From assembly GCA_026119855.1 (NCBI GenBank), contig JAOWBW010000147.1, positions 868,001-932,000 of the forward strand: a stretch of DNA of 64,000 nucleotides, written 5' to 3'. Positions 44,298 through 56,942 of this stretch are shown in pieces; within the stretch, counting starts at the first letter, position 1; every line of letters starts with the position of its first letter. Position numbers and translations under genes: made by a program. The DNA is from Campanula takesimana (lineage: Eukaryota > Streptophyta > Magnoliopsida > Asterales > Campanulaceae). The notes below the pieces were generated by a model. The model was not told the origin of the DNA, made no database searches, and saw nothing but the letters and a program-made list of their open reading frames with translations.

Positions 44298-44702
44298 GTG
44301 CATGTGCAGAAAACACGTCCGTGCAGAAATTTGGGGTCTAGGTTGGACACAGATCAAGACAGAAGCCGTGTTGAAAAAACAAGTCTTATTGGCACCCTCA
44401 TGGTGAGTAGATTCACTATAGATAGTCAATCAGCAGGAATAGTTGTGAAAGGCAGCAAGAGTTCTAGCAAAAAGAAGAGCAAGAGTTCTAGCAAGAAGAA
44501 GAATTCTAAAAACTCTTCTAGCAAGAAGGGCCAGAGACCTGATGAAGTTTGTAATTTCTACAAGAATGGGAGGGGAAGCAAGAAAGTGAAGGATTCTCTG
44601 AAGGAGAAGGTGCATTCACAAATCATCATGGGTCTTGGTGATGATGTTCTCATAGATGTTGCTATGGAAATAGTGACAGCGGTGAAGATTTTTCACAAGT
44701 AG
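44298..44702 (+). pseudogene. Gag-like remnant of E2
   Basis: A 134-codon frame contains serine/lysine repeats (SSSKKK) and DEVCNFYKNGRGSKK, corresponding to the basic C-terminal part of copia gag before protease. It is out of phase with the gag start at about 44169 and ends at a stop, so no working gag is made. Confidence 0.5.
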
Positions 44703-44966
44703 TGGAAGAAGATTCATGGCGCGAGGATGAGTAGCTTCTAGACTCAAAGCTAGAGCACAGTAGGATGGTTGAGAAATAGGTGGAGCCAGTTACTAGAGTT
44801 GAGGCTGAACGGGCAGATGATCCACAGTCGGTAGATCAAGATCCGCAGAATGGCGGAGGGGAAGAGATATGTTATGATGCGAAGGATGCGGCTCAAGGTG
44901 AAGTTGTGCCAGTGTTTCGTAGATCTAGATTATTGATAGGGGAGATTCAAAGTCAAGGTGGAGATT

Positions 44967-45628
44967 GTTGGGAATATGCCTTTGAATCAATATACGTATT
45001 GGTTAAGGATATATCCGCAACAAGTTCGGTAATTCCTGGGACTGAGAATTGTGAATTCTTTTTGGAAAGGGATTAAGGATTTATTCAAGAATAAGGATTG
45101 TGTTGTCCTTATGGGAATAGAATTTCTTTCTTTCTAAGAAAAAAAGGAAATCCTTTTGATATAAAGATTAATGTTTAATTAGGTTTCTTATTGGTACAAG
45201 GAATTGTTCACGAATTAGGAAATTTGTTTCCTAATGAGAATAGAATTACTTTGTACACAAGAAATATGATTCCTTCTCCATTAGGGTTTTAGTTATCTAT
45301 GTGACTATAAATATAACCCTTCCCCTAGCATAATAATCAACTTGTAAACTCGTCAACTAGAACTAGAACTAGAGAGTAGTTCAAGAAGTTCAAGATGTAG
45401 ACAGAAGTTCAAAATCTGTAATTCTAGATCTAAGGTTTGCACAGTCATGAATTATTGTAATCAATAATTCGTGCAACTAGATTAGTGTGATTTGTATATG
45501 TGATCTCCATATTAATAATATATTCTCGCTCCGCCCGTGGACGTAGCCAAGTTGGTGAACCACATAAATCTATGTTCTTATGATTGCTTGCTTTTCTCAT
45601 CAAGTCTTGTTTAATTATTGCTCTAACA
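44967..45628 (+). repeat. 3' LTR of E2
   Basis: 662 bp, TGTTGGGAATATG...GCTCTAACA, close to the E1 right LTR. Confidence 0.88.
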
Positions 45629-45633
45629 AAATG

Positions 45634-46561
45634 TGTTCCGGAATTGGTAGGGCTGCAGCAAACCCGCTGGATGCAAGTTTTCCCATTTATTTCTTTGGAA
45701 AACCATACAATTGATGACAAATTCGCGGACCAAAGAAGTCATGCCTTCCCAATAAATTCACGTTTCAGCCAAGGTAGTGTTTTCTAAATCCCTTCATGAG
45801 TTGCATTGTTGACTGCAGCCAAGATGGTAGAAACAAATTCCGAGTTGGGCCGCAAATAATGTTTTTATTTGTAATAAACAAGACCATTACGTACATTCCA
45901 TTCGGAGTTATCAGCTTTTGTTGCTTTAGTGAAAACCTCCCATCCTTCAACGGAATGTTGATAGTCATGCTTCAAGTCCTCCATTAATTGGGCATGAACT
46001 AATGGTACTGCCATCAGAGTTCCTTGCTCGGTATCTCACCGGGAGAGAGCATCTGCTGCTTTGTTCAGTTTCCCAGGTTTGTACTCAACTTCAATATCAA
46101 AACCCAAGAGTTTTCTCATGCAGTGTTGTTGTGGTGAGGTGGTGAGGCTTTGTTGCAGCAAATACTTCAGCCTATAATGATCAGTTCGTATGACAAATGC
46201 ATGCCCCCAGAAATAATGTCTCCAATTTTGTATAGCCTGCACCAGGCCAATTAATTCTCGCTCATATGCCGGGTGTTTAAGGTGGCGATCCGCAAGTGTC
46301 TTGCTGAAGAAAGCAATGGGATGTCCATCTTGCTGAAGCACTGCGCCAATTTCCACCCTTGATGCATCACATTCAATCAAGAATGGCTTTGAGAAGTCAG
46401 GTAATTGCAACACAGGCGCACTGGATAATGTATTCTTCAGTTTGTCAAAGGCCATTTGGGATTCACTAGTCCAAGAGTAAGAGTTTCGTCGAAGAAGGGC
46501 AGTCAAAGGTGCTGCATGTACTCCATGTTTTGGATAAATCGTCGGTAGAAACCAGCAAGTC
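45634..46561 (-). pseudogene. Reina-like RT end, RNase H and start of integrase
   Basis: The minus strand has FLIECDASRVEIGAVLQQDG (RNase H active-site Asp), PIAFFSKTL, YERELIGLVQAIQNWRHYFW and FVIRTDHYRLKYLL, ending VEYKPGKLNKAADALSR. The RNase H frame is open from about 46600 to 46036. Beyond it the integrase zinc-binding part (45640-46020) is broken by stops. The RT part is cut on the right by the copia insertion at 46567. Confidence 0.85.
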
Positions 46562-46566
46562 CGAGG

Positions 46567-47171
46567 TGTTAGTAAATCAGACCCAAGAGATAAATAATAA
46601 TGAACGCAAATCAACACAGAATATAAGTGGTTCACCAATCTCTATTGGCTACCTCCACGGGCAAAGGGAAACATATATTATTATGGCGGAGAAACAATTA
46701 CAAGAAGATGATCACACTAATCTATGTTTGCATGAACTTTGATCACAAAGTTCCTATCTATGCAAATCCCTAGATCTAGAATTACTGATCTCTCTCACTT
46801 AGTAATTGAGCTTCTCAATTAAATTAGGACGGAAGGGAGTATAAATAATACGTATACTCTGGTTCCTAATCTTAATTCCCTAAGTAAATTCGAAGAAAAG
46901 GGAAGTCCTAATAGTTGTCCATGTAGAAAAGGAGTATCCTTGTTTGTGCAGGTAACTGCACACAATAGCTTACCAAGCAAACTAATACTCCTCGGCCCAA
47001 CTAAACAACTTGGCGAGCTCCACATGCTAATGCTATGGAATCTGTGTGTTCCCTGATTCGATGGCCTTAGCGCCTAGCTATTTCCAAACTCACTCCGTCT
47101 CGGAATTATGAACTTGTTAATTTAATCCATTAAATTAGACGTCTTCAATTTGAAAGGCATTAAACTTAACA
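46567..47171 (-). repeat. 3' LTR of the Tork-like element
   Basis: 605 bp, TGTTAGTAAATC...AACTTAACA on the plus strand. Confidence 0.9.
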
Positions 47172-47596
47172 ATCTCCACCTTGACTTTGAATCTCCCCTA
47201 ATAATTCAGTTGCACGAGCTTCCGACATAGACTCCACCTTGAGCCACATCCCTCGTATCAGATTTTCCAACCTTTGCCTCAGTCTGTCTTTCGTCAAAGA
47301 CACTAGATTTGTCCTCTGGACAACCAGATTTTTCGCGCGTGCCATGTATCTTTAACACACTCAGAATTTGCCTCATCAGGCAAACGACCTTGTCCTCTGG
47401 ACAATCAGATTTTCTGCATGCAATGTATCCTACAGACACCCAGAATCACCCCAACGGGCAATTAACAGTCATTCAGACGTGGCCCATCCAGTCGACATTG
47501 GATCTTGCCAACCATGACTGACACAATTGGTATGTGTTGATCTTCTAGCCGTAGCTTTCCCAGTTCACTCCGACCTAGAGTAAAACGATGCTCCAC

Positions 47597-48107
47597 CTAC
47601 TCGCCAACACCCTCACCAATATCAGAACCTTGGAGGATAAACAAGGAATCTTTTCTTCCGCCCTTCAGAATCACATCCGAACCTTTGTAGACATACAGAA
47701 CTCCACCTTCACCTTTGAAACTGTATCCTTTCTTGTCCAACCGACTAAGTGATACCAGATTCTTTGCTACTTGTGGAACGTGTCTCACCTTGTTCAATGT
47801 GAGATATTTATCACTAGAAGTTCTCACCCTTACAGAGCCCATGCCAACTACTTCGCAGATAGATCCATTAGCCATATAAATACGGTCTCTATCCTTCTGC
47901 TCGTACGTTGTAAACTGCTCCTTGCGCGAACACATGCGATAAAAAAACTCCCGAATCTAGAACCCATGCAACTTCCTTGCACGCTTCTTCTTCGGTCACC
48001 AGGGCATAATTACCATCCTCATTCAGATTGTCACTGCTCGCCATCGCTGCAGCCGACTCAGAATTCTTCAGACGCGGAGTCAAATGTACAACTCTGAAAT
48101 CTAACAA
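47597..48107 (-). pseudogene. Protease and GAG-pre-integrase remnant (Tork-like)
   Basis: Two overlapping minus frames join through a one-base slip in a T-run near 47942. The first (48107-47889) ends in VAWVLDSG, the protease active site; the second (47935-47597) continues CSRKEQFTTYEQ, IYMANGS, VRHVPQVAKNLVSLSRLDKKG and GVLYVYKGSDVILKG, the stretch between protease and integrase in Tork-lineage elements. No integrase, RT or RNase H follows. The rest of pol was lost by internal deletion. Confidence 0.8.
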
Positions 48108-48624
48108 GATTTATTGCCTCGGGCAACACAGATTTTGTATCTACTTCTACATCACTAAAATAGACTACAACAGATGTTAGATCTTCAGATTATACCAGAC
48201 AGCTAACTTCTGATCACAGAACCTTAGCTTCAAATCTCCATCTTCAGATGTAGATACTAGACACCGAAACGTTCTAGATGCGTTCTTGGATCACCACTGA
48301 ACACCAGACGAACTTTCAGATTTAGATCTACCAGATTTGCTATTTCTAGCACAGATTTCTGCACGGACACTACACGCGGACTGCACTAAAAAAACTGCTG
48401 CACCAAAACTACACGCGATGCACCAAAACTACACGCGATCTGCACTTTTTCTGCCCGCGATCTGCACGCCCAATGCATAATCTTCCATCAGATAATAAAC
48501 CTGTTCTTCCCGTCAGACTTTTTAATTTCTTGTCCATCCCGTAATCCATCTCTTCTACCGCAGCGGAATGCCCTGATCTATCCCAACTAACCAGACTCTG
48601 GTGAAACCAGGCTCTGATACCACT
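48108..48624 (-). other. Leader of the Tork-like element
   Basis: It lies between the primer site (about 48610-48622) and the gag remnant. There are short CACGCGATCTGCAC-type repeats near 48363-48465 and no gene. Confidence 0.6.
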
Positions 48625-49229
48625 TGTTAGTAAATCAGACCTAAGAGATAAATAATAATGAACACAAATCAACACAGAATATACGTGGTTCACCAATCTC
48701 TATTGGCTACCTCCACAGGCAAAGGGAAACATATATTATTATGGCGGAGAAACAATTACAAGAAGATGATCATACTAATCTATGTTTGCATGAACTTTGA
48801 TCACAAAGTTCCTATCTATGCAAATCCCTAGATCTAGAATTACTGATCTCTCTCACTGAGTAATTGAGCTTCTCAATTAAATTAGGACGGAAGGGAGTAT
48901 AAATAATTCGTATACTCTGGTTCCTAATCTTAATTCCCTAAGTAAATTCGAAGACAAGGGAAGTCCTAATAGCTGTCCATGTAGAAAAGGAGTATCCTTG
49001 TTTGTGCAGGTAACTGTACACAATAGCTTACCAAGCAAACTAATACTCCTCGGCCCAACTAAACAACTTGGCGAGCTCCACATGCTAATGCTATGGAATC
49101 TGTGTGTTCCCTGATTCGATGGCCTTAGCGCCTAGCTATTTCCAAACTCACTCCGTCTCGGAATTATGAACTTGTTAATTTAATCCATTAAATTAGACGT
49201 CTCCAATTTCAAAGGCATTAAACTTAACA
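48625..49229 (-). repeat. 5' LTR of the Tork-like element
   Basis: 605 bp. The primer site follows it on the minus strand. Confidence 0.9.
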
Positions 49230-49234
49230 CGAGG

Positions 49235-49495
49235 AATCCCCGAAGAGAAGTTGTTGTGATTGGTACCGGCCAGTCAAGAATAGCCTGAATTTTTTATTTA
49301 TCTTCTGCCACCCCTTGGGAGTTAATCACATGGCCAAGATAGGAGACCTCATTCACACCAAAAACACATTTCTGTCTTTTGAGATATAATTGATGTAGCT
49401 GCAGTAACCCAAACACAACTCTAATGTGTTGTAAATGCTCCACCCACGTATAGCTGTAAATTAAAATGTCATCAAAAAATACTAATACAAATTTA
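49235..49495 (-). pseudogene. Reina-like reverse transcriptase, middle part
   Basis: The minus strand reads KFVLVFFDDILIYS (catalytic FFDD), then QKCVFGVNEVSYLGHVI, typical of Reina-type RT. The piece is bounded by the 647-bp insertion on the right and the Tork-like element on the left. Confidence 0.85.
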
Positions 49496-49502
49496 CGAAT
49501 AC

Positions 49503-50149
49503 CACTGTTGGGTTTTAAGGCATCATGCGCAGCGGAAACAGCAACAAAAATTAACAAAACCCTAGAGCCCATGGATCCATTCATGATGATTAAATTAATA
49601 GGAAGATGAATTTAGAATACTAACCGTTGTTGTGCGTTTTAAAATCTTGGATTTTCAAAGCTTCAAGTGTTCAAGCCTTAGATTTGATCTCCTCGTTCTT
49701 CGCGTTCTTCGGATTACGATCACAGGAACACGAACTTGAGAGGCTAAAGGAAGCACCCTCTATGTGTATCCACACGCGAACGAATATCTAGAACAATTCT
49801 AGATCCGGACTACTATATCCATCTATTAGAAAAAACATTTTTCTAATATTCAAAGGCTATATGAATTTTGGTGTTCTTGAGCTTTTGATTCTCAATCTAG
49901 GCTCAAGAATGTATTTCTCAAACATATGGATTACCCATGAATAATGGCTGGTAAAAGAGGATTATTTATACTCTAAAATCCTTAATACTTAAGGACCCTT
50001 GAGACTTAATCACGTCACCCTAATTATTTTGCTGTAAATCTGGCCCAGACTCTCTGGCACGGTCGTGCTCACAAACTGGCACGCATGTAATATTCATAAC
50101 ATTCTGGCCCGGTCGTGCTCACATATCGGCACGGTTGTGCCAATAGGCC
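49503..50149. mobile_element. 647-bp insertion with 7-bp direct repeats (solo-LTR-like)
   Basis: It interrupts the RT and is flanked by CGAATAC on both sides (49496-49502 and 50150-50156). Near its left end is TGTTGGGTTTTAAGG, which looks like an LTR start, but the TG is three bases inside the direct repeat and the right end is CCAATAGGCC, so the ends are not canonical. Near the right end, GGCMCGGTCGTGCTCACA is repeated twice (about 50055 and 50105). It has no ORF. It could be a solo LTR with an unusual duplication or another class of element. Confidence 0.55.
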
Positions 50150-50156
50150 CGAATAC

Positions 50157-51842
50157 CTCATTCATAAGCGCTTGAAAGGTGATGGCGCGTTGAATAGGCC
50201 AAATGGCATCACTAGAAACTCGAAATTACCGTGGTGGGTGCAAAATGCCGTCTTTTCCACATCTTCCAGTCTCATTCGCACCTGGTGGTATCTTGAGCAT
50301 AAATCAAGCTTCGAGAAAAAGCGGGAACCCATTAAGTTGATCCAAGAGCTCATCAATTATCGGGATAGGAAAGTTATCCTTAATAGTTTGGGCATTTAAT
50401 TCCCGATAATCCACGCCGAAGCACCAGGAGTTGTCACTTTTGGTAACCAACAGTACCGGTGAGGAAAATGGGCTTCGACTTGGTTGAATCAGCCCCTTTG
50501 TCAGCATCTCTGAACATTGCTTCTCAATTTCATCCTTTTGCAACTGTGGATAGCGATATGGCCCTACTACTACTGGATCTGCACTGGTTTTTAAAATGAT
50601 CCGATGATCACACTTTTGTGTGGGAGGCAACATTGTGGGTTCTGTAAAAATGGAACCAAAAGAGAACAAAATTTCTTCCATTGCCTGCTCGATAGAAAAT
50701 GCTGGACACATCGAGTTTAACAAGACGGTGATTGGCTGAGTTTCTCCTGTCCACGTCATGGTTCGTCCCTGCAGATTAAAAGTAACCCTTTGCTCCCTGA
50801 AATTGCACATAATATCCCCCAATTCCTCCAACCATTTCACTCCCAGAACAACATCGAAGCCAGATAATGGTAAAACAAAAAGATTTATAAGAAAAGAGGC
50901 TCCATCCTTACTAAGTTGTACCCGTTCACAAACTCCTGTGCTTTGAAGTTTTTTGCCATTCGCCACTATCACGCGGAAATTCTGTCGAGTTGTTATTGGC
51001 AGCCCAAGAGAGAGAGAAAGATAGTGTTTGTTGTGTTGATAAAATTGTGGGTGATTCCTGAATCAATCAAAGCTAGTACATGATTATTTGCCACTTGCAC
51101 GTGCACTTGTGGCATATTGGGGTGACGAAGTCCAGCCATTGCGTACAGGGAAACAACAGGCTGAGTTTGACTCTCAACTCCTTCTTCATCGTCTTTATCA
51201 TCCATCCAAAGGCAGAACAACCTCTTACATTTATGGCCGGGGACAAAATGTTTCATCACAGTTGTAGCAAACACCTTTCGCTCTCCTTTCTATTGCTTCT
51301 GCTTTGGACAACCGTTTTACATGAGGGGGTAAAGCTGTACATACTGGAGTAGAACCTGCACCTTCTGGTTGTCGAGTTACAGGTGGTGGTGGTGGTGGTG
51401 GGAAGTTTGAGGCTATTGGTGGCAGACGAGGCTGTTTGGACAGAGTAGAAGTCCATAGTTGCAGTTTTCTCGCAAAGAGTTTTGCGACACTAATTGCCAT
51501 TGTCAGATTTAATGGCCTTTGATACTCGACATCTAATCTCAAAACTTCATCTAGCCCTGCTGTGAAAATTGAGACTTGGTACTCCATACGTAACAGTGGA
51601 ACACGAGAGAGCAAATTTTGAAAATCCTTAATGTACTCCTCAACTTGGCGGCCTTGTTGCTTGAGGTTGGTCAAGTCTCCTAATGGATTTGCACCTCCTA
51701 GGGGCTCGAATGTGTGAATGCAATAATCTCAAAAACCTTCCTAAGAAAGAAGAGGCTGATCTTGACGCAAGTGGTGATACCACAACTGAGCTTCACCTGT
51801 CAAATAATATGCAGCCATTGAGACTTACCTCGCCGGAGGTAT
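50157..51842 (-). pseudogene. Reina-like gag C-terminus, protease and RT start
   Basis: On the minus strand: gag with EAQLWYHHLRQD, LTNLKQQGRQVEEYIKDFQ (51674 on), a proline run (PPPPPPP), then CYNCDE followed after a frameshift by FVPGHKC, the usual Reina CCHC variant; protease LALIDSGITHNFI (near 51080); protease end FDVVLGVKWLEELG; RT with CFGVDYRELNAQTIKD and SKLDLCSRYHQVRM up to FEFLVMPFGLFNAPS. Frameshifts lie near 51250, 50990 and 50320. The right end is cut by Sirevirus S2, the left by the 647-bp insertion. Confidence 0.87.
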
Positions 51843-53032
51843 TGAAAGGCCCTGTTTAACTTAATGAACTGATTAATTAAAACTTGGACAGCTAACTGTT
51901 TGAGGTTAGCTGCGGAGAAATAATAATTAAAAGAAATGTGCAGCGGAATATAAATGAATAAATAAATGAAAGGGCACAGAGTAGTGTGTGTGAAAGTGTA
52001 TAGACAAGAGTGTACACAATATTTTTAAACTGGTTCAGAGGCAAAACTCTTCTCTTACATCCACCCCCACTGTTAGAACAGTGAGACCAATTCACTATAA
52101 TATTCTCTACAATTAGAGTTACAAGAATTGATAAGGCAAGTTCTTTTGAACCCCCTCTACTTAATTGACACTTCAATTAAGGTTGCTTCTTTCAAAGCTA
52201 AAAAGAAAAAGGAAAAATAATCACAAGTGTTTACAAAAAGAAAAGTTAGCTTGGCTGAAAGCTGCTGTGTGTGGGTTGTAACTGGATGCAAAGAGGTACA
52301 ATATTTGCATGGGTCTATGCAAATATTTAGGACTGCAAAAAGAATGCAGTAAGGCTACAAAGGTTTTCAAATAGTGTAAGGTTGTAAAAAGGATGAAGAG
52401 GGTCACTTGACAACATGCCAGTATACTCCTATATATATGGGTGGGCATATAGCCGTTGGGGGACAAAGGTACAGGAGTAGCTGTTTGGGGAACCAAAGGT
52501 ACAGAGGAATAAATGGTTGTCTTTGACTCGGTTGACTAAAGTATTTGTTTCTCTTTTGCAGGTTGTCAAGGAAGGGGAGAGTGTATTCACACTTGATCAA
52601 GCTTAAATATGAGGTATTTCAATGTTTGGTAATATTGGAATAATCATTCTTCAACGGTCTGATGATGTGGAGTTAGCTGTTGAAGAAGACACTAGTCTTA
52701 GTTGTTGAGACATGGGAGCTTAGCTGTTGGGGGTTTAAACCATTTGATGTTGAAGCTTGTTTGAATTTAGCATCTTGAAAATTCAATAGAGTGTGAGGGA
52801 GTTTGTAATAGGTAGTTCTTCAGTTTGTTAGATGTATAGATGATAGGTGAATCATGTAATGACTTGGCTGTTTGACTTGAATGGTAACAGGATAGCTTAG
52901 CTGTTGAGGATTGTTTTGGGTTACCTGTGTTCAGGTCTTTGCATACATCATATAATCAATGGATTGATTATTTATTTATCAAAACATATTTACTATGATT
53001 AATTGTGAGTTAAACATAGTGAGGTACTAACA
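51843..53032 (-). repeat. 3' LTR of Sirevirus S2
   Basis: 1190 bp; minus-strand start TGTTAGTACC, end CCTTTCA. ACAGCTAAC and its mirror GTTAGCTGC lie at 51888 and 51905, 45 bp from the LTR end, and four further TTAGCTGTTG-type words between 52660 and 52905. Confidence 0.9.
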
Positions 53033-53048
53033 ATTTCCCCCTTTTTGG
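53033..53048 (-). other. Polypurine tract of S2
   Basis: The minus strand reads CAAAAAGGGGGAAAT next to the LTR, as in S1. Confidence 0.85.
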
Positions 53049-53260
53049 TAAATAAATAAAGGTTTTGATTATGTACCTGCAATCACAAGTGCTAAGGGAA
53101 TAGAAAACCAATGAAGAGAAATTCTTCTTGATAATATTTCTTGGAAAACAAACTGTTAATGCAAACTGAATACTACTAAAGGAAAAAAAACAAGAAATTA
53201 AGAATTTGTTCTGAACAGCTATTCAAAATAAGAAAACAAACTAACTGAGTTTAACCTACA

Positions 53261-56200
53261 CTAGGCATTCTGTCTGTTTTCCACATCTTTCTTCTCTTGT
53301 AAGAGTGCAGCTCTTCTTACTGGATTATTTATTCTGTAGAACCATTCATTGTTCCAGTCAAGACCCATCATATAGTTATACTGGAAGTGTTGATCTTGTC
53401 TGGCTACCAACTGATTTTTGGTGAGGACTGGTTGGTTGTAGAGAAGCCTTGTACCAATCCAAGCTTGCAGTTGCTGAGGAGTCATGGTTTCATCAGAAGG
53501 TGAAACCCCTATTTGGTATTTCTTGTAAAGAGAGGCAGTCTCTTTTTGGTGAATTAGGGAGGCTGACCAGCAGGAGGGGCTTGGAAGTAGGAGAATATAG
53601 AAGTTTGTGAAGGTCTAGGAGGCATGGGATGGCTGCTAAGAGGAAGAGGAGGGAAAGCTGTTGGTGTTGGCTGTTCAGGAGAAGGATTAATTGGATTCTC
53701 ACCTCTTTGAAGGATGAACTCAGATACATTGTCAAGCTTTTTGAGATTGGCATAATTGAGTTGTTTGATGAGGGTGGCTGAGAATTGGTTGAAGTCAGTG
53801 TAGGTGAGATGATATGGAGGGGTGTATTTGAATGGATCAAAATTAGGAGGGAGACTTGCAAATTATGATCTGGATTTCTTATGGAATTGAGGAGGTGGTG
53901 AAGGAAGATGTTGAGGATACACAGAAGAGATTGGGAAGAGATTTTTGACAATAAGTCCCATTATGCAGCTCTTCTTGGAAAGCAGAGTCCAAAATATGGA
54001 CTGGGCATATTGAATGCACAGAGCATACACAAGGAAGGAAAGGGTGTAGAGGCATTCTTGAAGTTTCTTAGAAACAAGATGGCAAAAGAAAAATTCCCAT
54101 TCTGGAAGATTTGAAAGAGTGATGAGATTGGGCAGTTTAGGAGCATTGAAAAAGAAGCAGTATTAGATTGAGATTGTGAACTGTGTACATTCTTTATAGG
54201 CATGGAACAATTGACCCCCCCAATGTTTCTAGCATGAATGCTTATATAGGTTCGGTCATATCCCAAGGGTTGGAAACATTATGAGGGTTTAGAAAAGGAT
54301 GAAGGTGAGGAAGTGAAGCAAACTTTTTATGAGCCTCAAGGACAGCTGTGACTGAAAAGTCAATGTCACAGTCTAAGGCCCAGAAGCTAGGATTTGGCAT
54401 GGAAGTGTTCGGATAAATTTGATAGAGAGGATGTGATTTAGATGGAGGGTTAGCTGTTGAGGCAGGTTTGGTTATAGATGATCCACCTTGACCTTAGAAT
54501 TTCCTAGCTTCTCTAATCCTCATGAAATCAAAGGCCTTGAGAGCCTCATCCATAGAAAATTTACTAGAAAGCTGCTAAAAAAGGGTTGATGTATCCTCAT
54601 CAGACAGATTAGACACAGACTTATCTTTGATAAACTCAATGATTTGAGGGTTGAGAATAGAAATGACAGTAGGTTGATCAGGAGATATAGGAGGTGGAGA
54701 TGCTTAAGTTTGAAGGGAAGGAGGAAGTTGAGTATCAGCTGTTGGGATGGACTCATAAACAGGAGAGTTCCCCCTTGACCTGACATGGATATCTGGAATA
54801 GGTGAGTTCCCTCTTAAGGGTTCAACAGTAGAGATGATTTGGGATGTAAGATCAAGAATTCCTTCAATGACAGCAACATGATCTGAACTAAAGGTCAGAT
54901 TGGGAGAGGGAGAGGATGCTTGTCTTTGCTTTTTGGGTGAAGAAGATGGAGATCTCACACGTCTTCTTTTCACTATGAATTGACCAGCAGAGGAAGATGA
55001 AGAAGTTACCTTGTCAGTTGGATCAACTGACTTAGCTGCTGGTATATCCTGCTTAGCTGTTGGTATAGCTTGCTCAGCTGTTAGCACAATTTGCTCAGGT
55101 AGTCCTTGACCTTGCTTGGTTTTTCTGATCTCTTCAATTTGTTGTTGAAGAGATAGCTGGACATCAAAATCTTCTTCATCAATTTCCATTACACCACTGG
55201 AGCTGCTTTCTTTCTTAACCTCAGATTCTCCTTCACTCACTATAGTTTCATCATCAACATACAACTTGCTTTGAGCTTTGTCAGCAGGTTTGATCACTTC
55301 AAATTCAGCAGTGGTGTTCTCATGACTAGTAGGAGGAGTGCTTGAGTCATTTTTTATTGATTGAGAAGAGGAACTGGATGTTGAAGATGAGGATGAGGGA
55401 GGTTTATCAATCTTCCTCTTGCATGTCTTTTTAACAGCTATGGCTTTCCTTTTTGTAGAGGGCTTAGCTGTTTCTCTAGTTGCCATTCTGGTTGCTAGAG
55501 CTTCATCAGGTCCAGGCTTAGCTGTTAGGATCTTCTTGATTGACTTAGGTGTTGAAGCTTTACCTTTTGAAGACTTATTTGCTCCCTCTTTAGAACCTTT
55601 AAGAGGGACAGTTTTCTTGTCAAACTTTTTGGAGATGCTGAGGGGAACTATTTCAAGCTACCTAGTGTTGAGAATAGCTGGGAGGTCTCCAAGTTTCTTT
55701 GCTAAAATCCCACTCATGAACCTGAACAAGTTTGGTTTGGTGGATCTCAAATAGGGTTTGTAGAGAGATTGGGAAGAGGCCAGGTTGAAGTTCTCAAGCA
55801 TGACTGTCCACCAATTGATCTTCCTCCTAATGAGACCAAGGGAAATTTTCCATTCTGAAGAGCTCAATTGGTCTAAAGATGACTGCTTTCCACACATCCC
55901 TTTAATCACCACATCACTAAGGGCTGAATTGTTGATGGACAGGTTTCTCTTCAAGATGGGTTTGTTTTTGACAGAGTCATAGTCAATGTTTTCTTGGTTG
56001 GTGAACTGCTTGTAGAGGGTACTAAATGTTGTATCCAACTTATTGCTCCAAATGTTGGTCAGAAGGCTAGGATGATTTGAGATAGCATAAGTTGTATGCA
56101 CATCTTCAGGCTTGATGATCATTGTGACATTTTGGAAGATACAACGAATAGAACTATCCTTAAGCCGAATTCCAACTCGATATACCTCCAAACAAGCATT

Positions 56201-56338
56201 CTCAAGAATTGGATTTTGAGCAGTTAACATGGTAAGAAGGCCATTGTTTTCTAGAATTTATTTGACATAGGTTCCTACTTCACTTTCAAAGAAGTCATTT
56301 TCGATGTAGTAACCATGAGATTCTTCAGGGAGAGCCAT
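53261..56338 (-). pseudogene. Env-like gene of Sirevirus S2, several stops
   Basis: It starts at ATG 56338 (MALPEESHGYYIEND, parallel to the HGYRIKK start of S1). An early in-frame TAA lies near 56250; the main blocks 56230-55658, 55486-54704 and 53485-53261 are all in the same frame, separated by stops. The first block has DVVIKGMCGKQSS and FRFMSGILAKKLG; the second is lysine- and serine-rich with KRRRVRSPSSSPKKQR, a nuclear-localisation-like stretch; the last has MGLDWNNEWFYRINN, matching LTWNNKLYYF in S1. I see no membrane segment. TTAGCTGTTG words fall inside the coding sequence and there encode AKQD/AKPS-type peptides. Confidence 0.72.
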
Positions 56339-56848
56339 TGATTTTCAAAGAAGTGAGTAGTAAAAAAAATAGAGGATTAGAGTTTGAAGCAGAGTATTCG
56401 ATATCGAGAGATTGAATGATTTTCGAAGGGAATTCAATGTTTGGATTTTATATAGAGGTAGAGATAATGGGAAGATCGTGGTTAAGAGGTGGGGGCAACG
56501 GTTATAATTTTGGAAGAGAGGCGACGTGGGGGTTTTAAAGATAGCCGTTAAGGTGATGAGACGGTTATCCTCTTTTACTGTTCAAGTGAACAGTAAATAG
56601 AATAGAAGTAAATGATATATCATTTATTTCCAGAAATAGTGGGGGGGCTATTTAAGGAAAGTAAGGTGCTAAATATAACATAACAAACTACAAAATTTAT
56701 ATTGACCATCACATCTTATAATTGCCACCCTTTTGTACCAATAGTACAGATTTGGTGGTCAAATCAGTTGATATTTTGGACCAAAATTAAAATTCAACAG
56801 CTAAGTCTATAACCATACTCTATTATGGACTAACATAAATTCCTTATG

Positions 56849-56856
56849 TATATAAG
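56849..56856 (+). promoter_or_regulatory. TATA box candidate of the S2 antisense gene
   Basis: TATATAAG sits inside the near-palindrome TCCTTATGTATATAAGGA, 94 bp before the ATG at 56943. S1 has the same octamer in the corresponding place. Confidence 0.5.
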
Positions 56857-56942
56857 GAATATGAACTTAGCTGATGAATACACACTAACTTCATTCTCTT
56901 TAGTCTTAGCTATTGAGGTCATTATCAGTTCAATTCTTGAAA

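Larger units (their letters stand above)
43773..45628 (+). mobile_element. Non-autonomous Ty1/copia-type LTR element (E2), same family as E1
   Basis: The element is flanked by AAATG (43768-43772 and 45629-45633) and starts TGTTGGGAATATG. The right LTR is complete (44967-45628, 662 bp). The left LTR keeps only its first 340 bp, because a deletion joins it near 44112 to sequence just after the primer site. The internal region has the same layout as in E1, including a gag start (MGQGSELIDKFNGR), an SSKKKNSK run, DEVCNFYKNG, and the final CAAGGTGGAGAT purine tract. It is inserted in the Reina integrase. Confidence 0.88.
46567..49229 (-). mobile_element. Internally deleted Ty1/copia element (Tork-like), non-autonomous
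   Basis: Two 605-bp LTRs (46567-47171 and 48625-49229) flank 1453 bp. A perfect target duplication CGAGG is present (46562-46566 and 49230-49234). The minus strand has the primer site GTGGTATCAGAGCC after the right LTR and a purine tract (CAAGGTGGAGAT) before the left LTR. The LTRs differ at roughly a dozen positions, about 2 percent, so insertion is moderately recent. Only a gag/protease portion is left inside. It is inserted in the Reina reverse transcriptase. Confidence 0.92.

Noticed and set aside
43773..45628. Possibility that E2 is a tandem duplicate of E1
   Set aside because: E1 and E2 have different target duplications (CGTAT and AAATG), so they are separate insertions.
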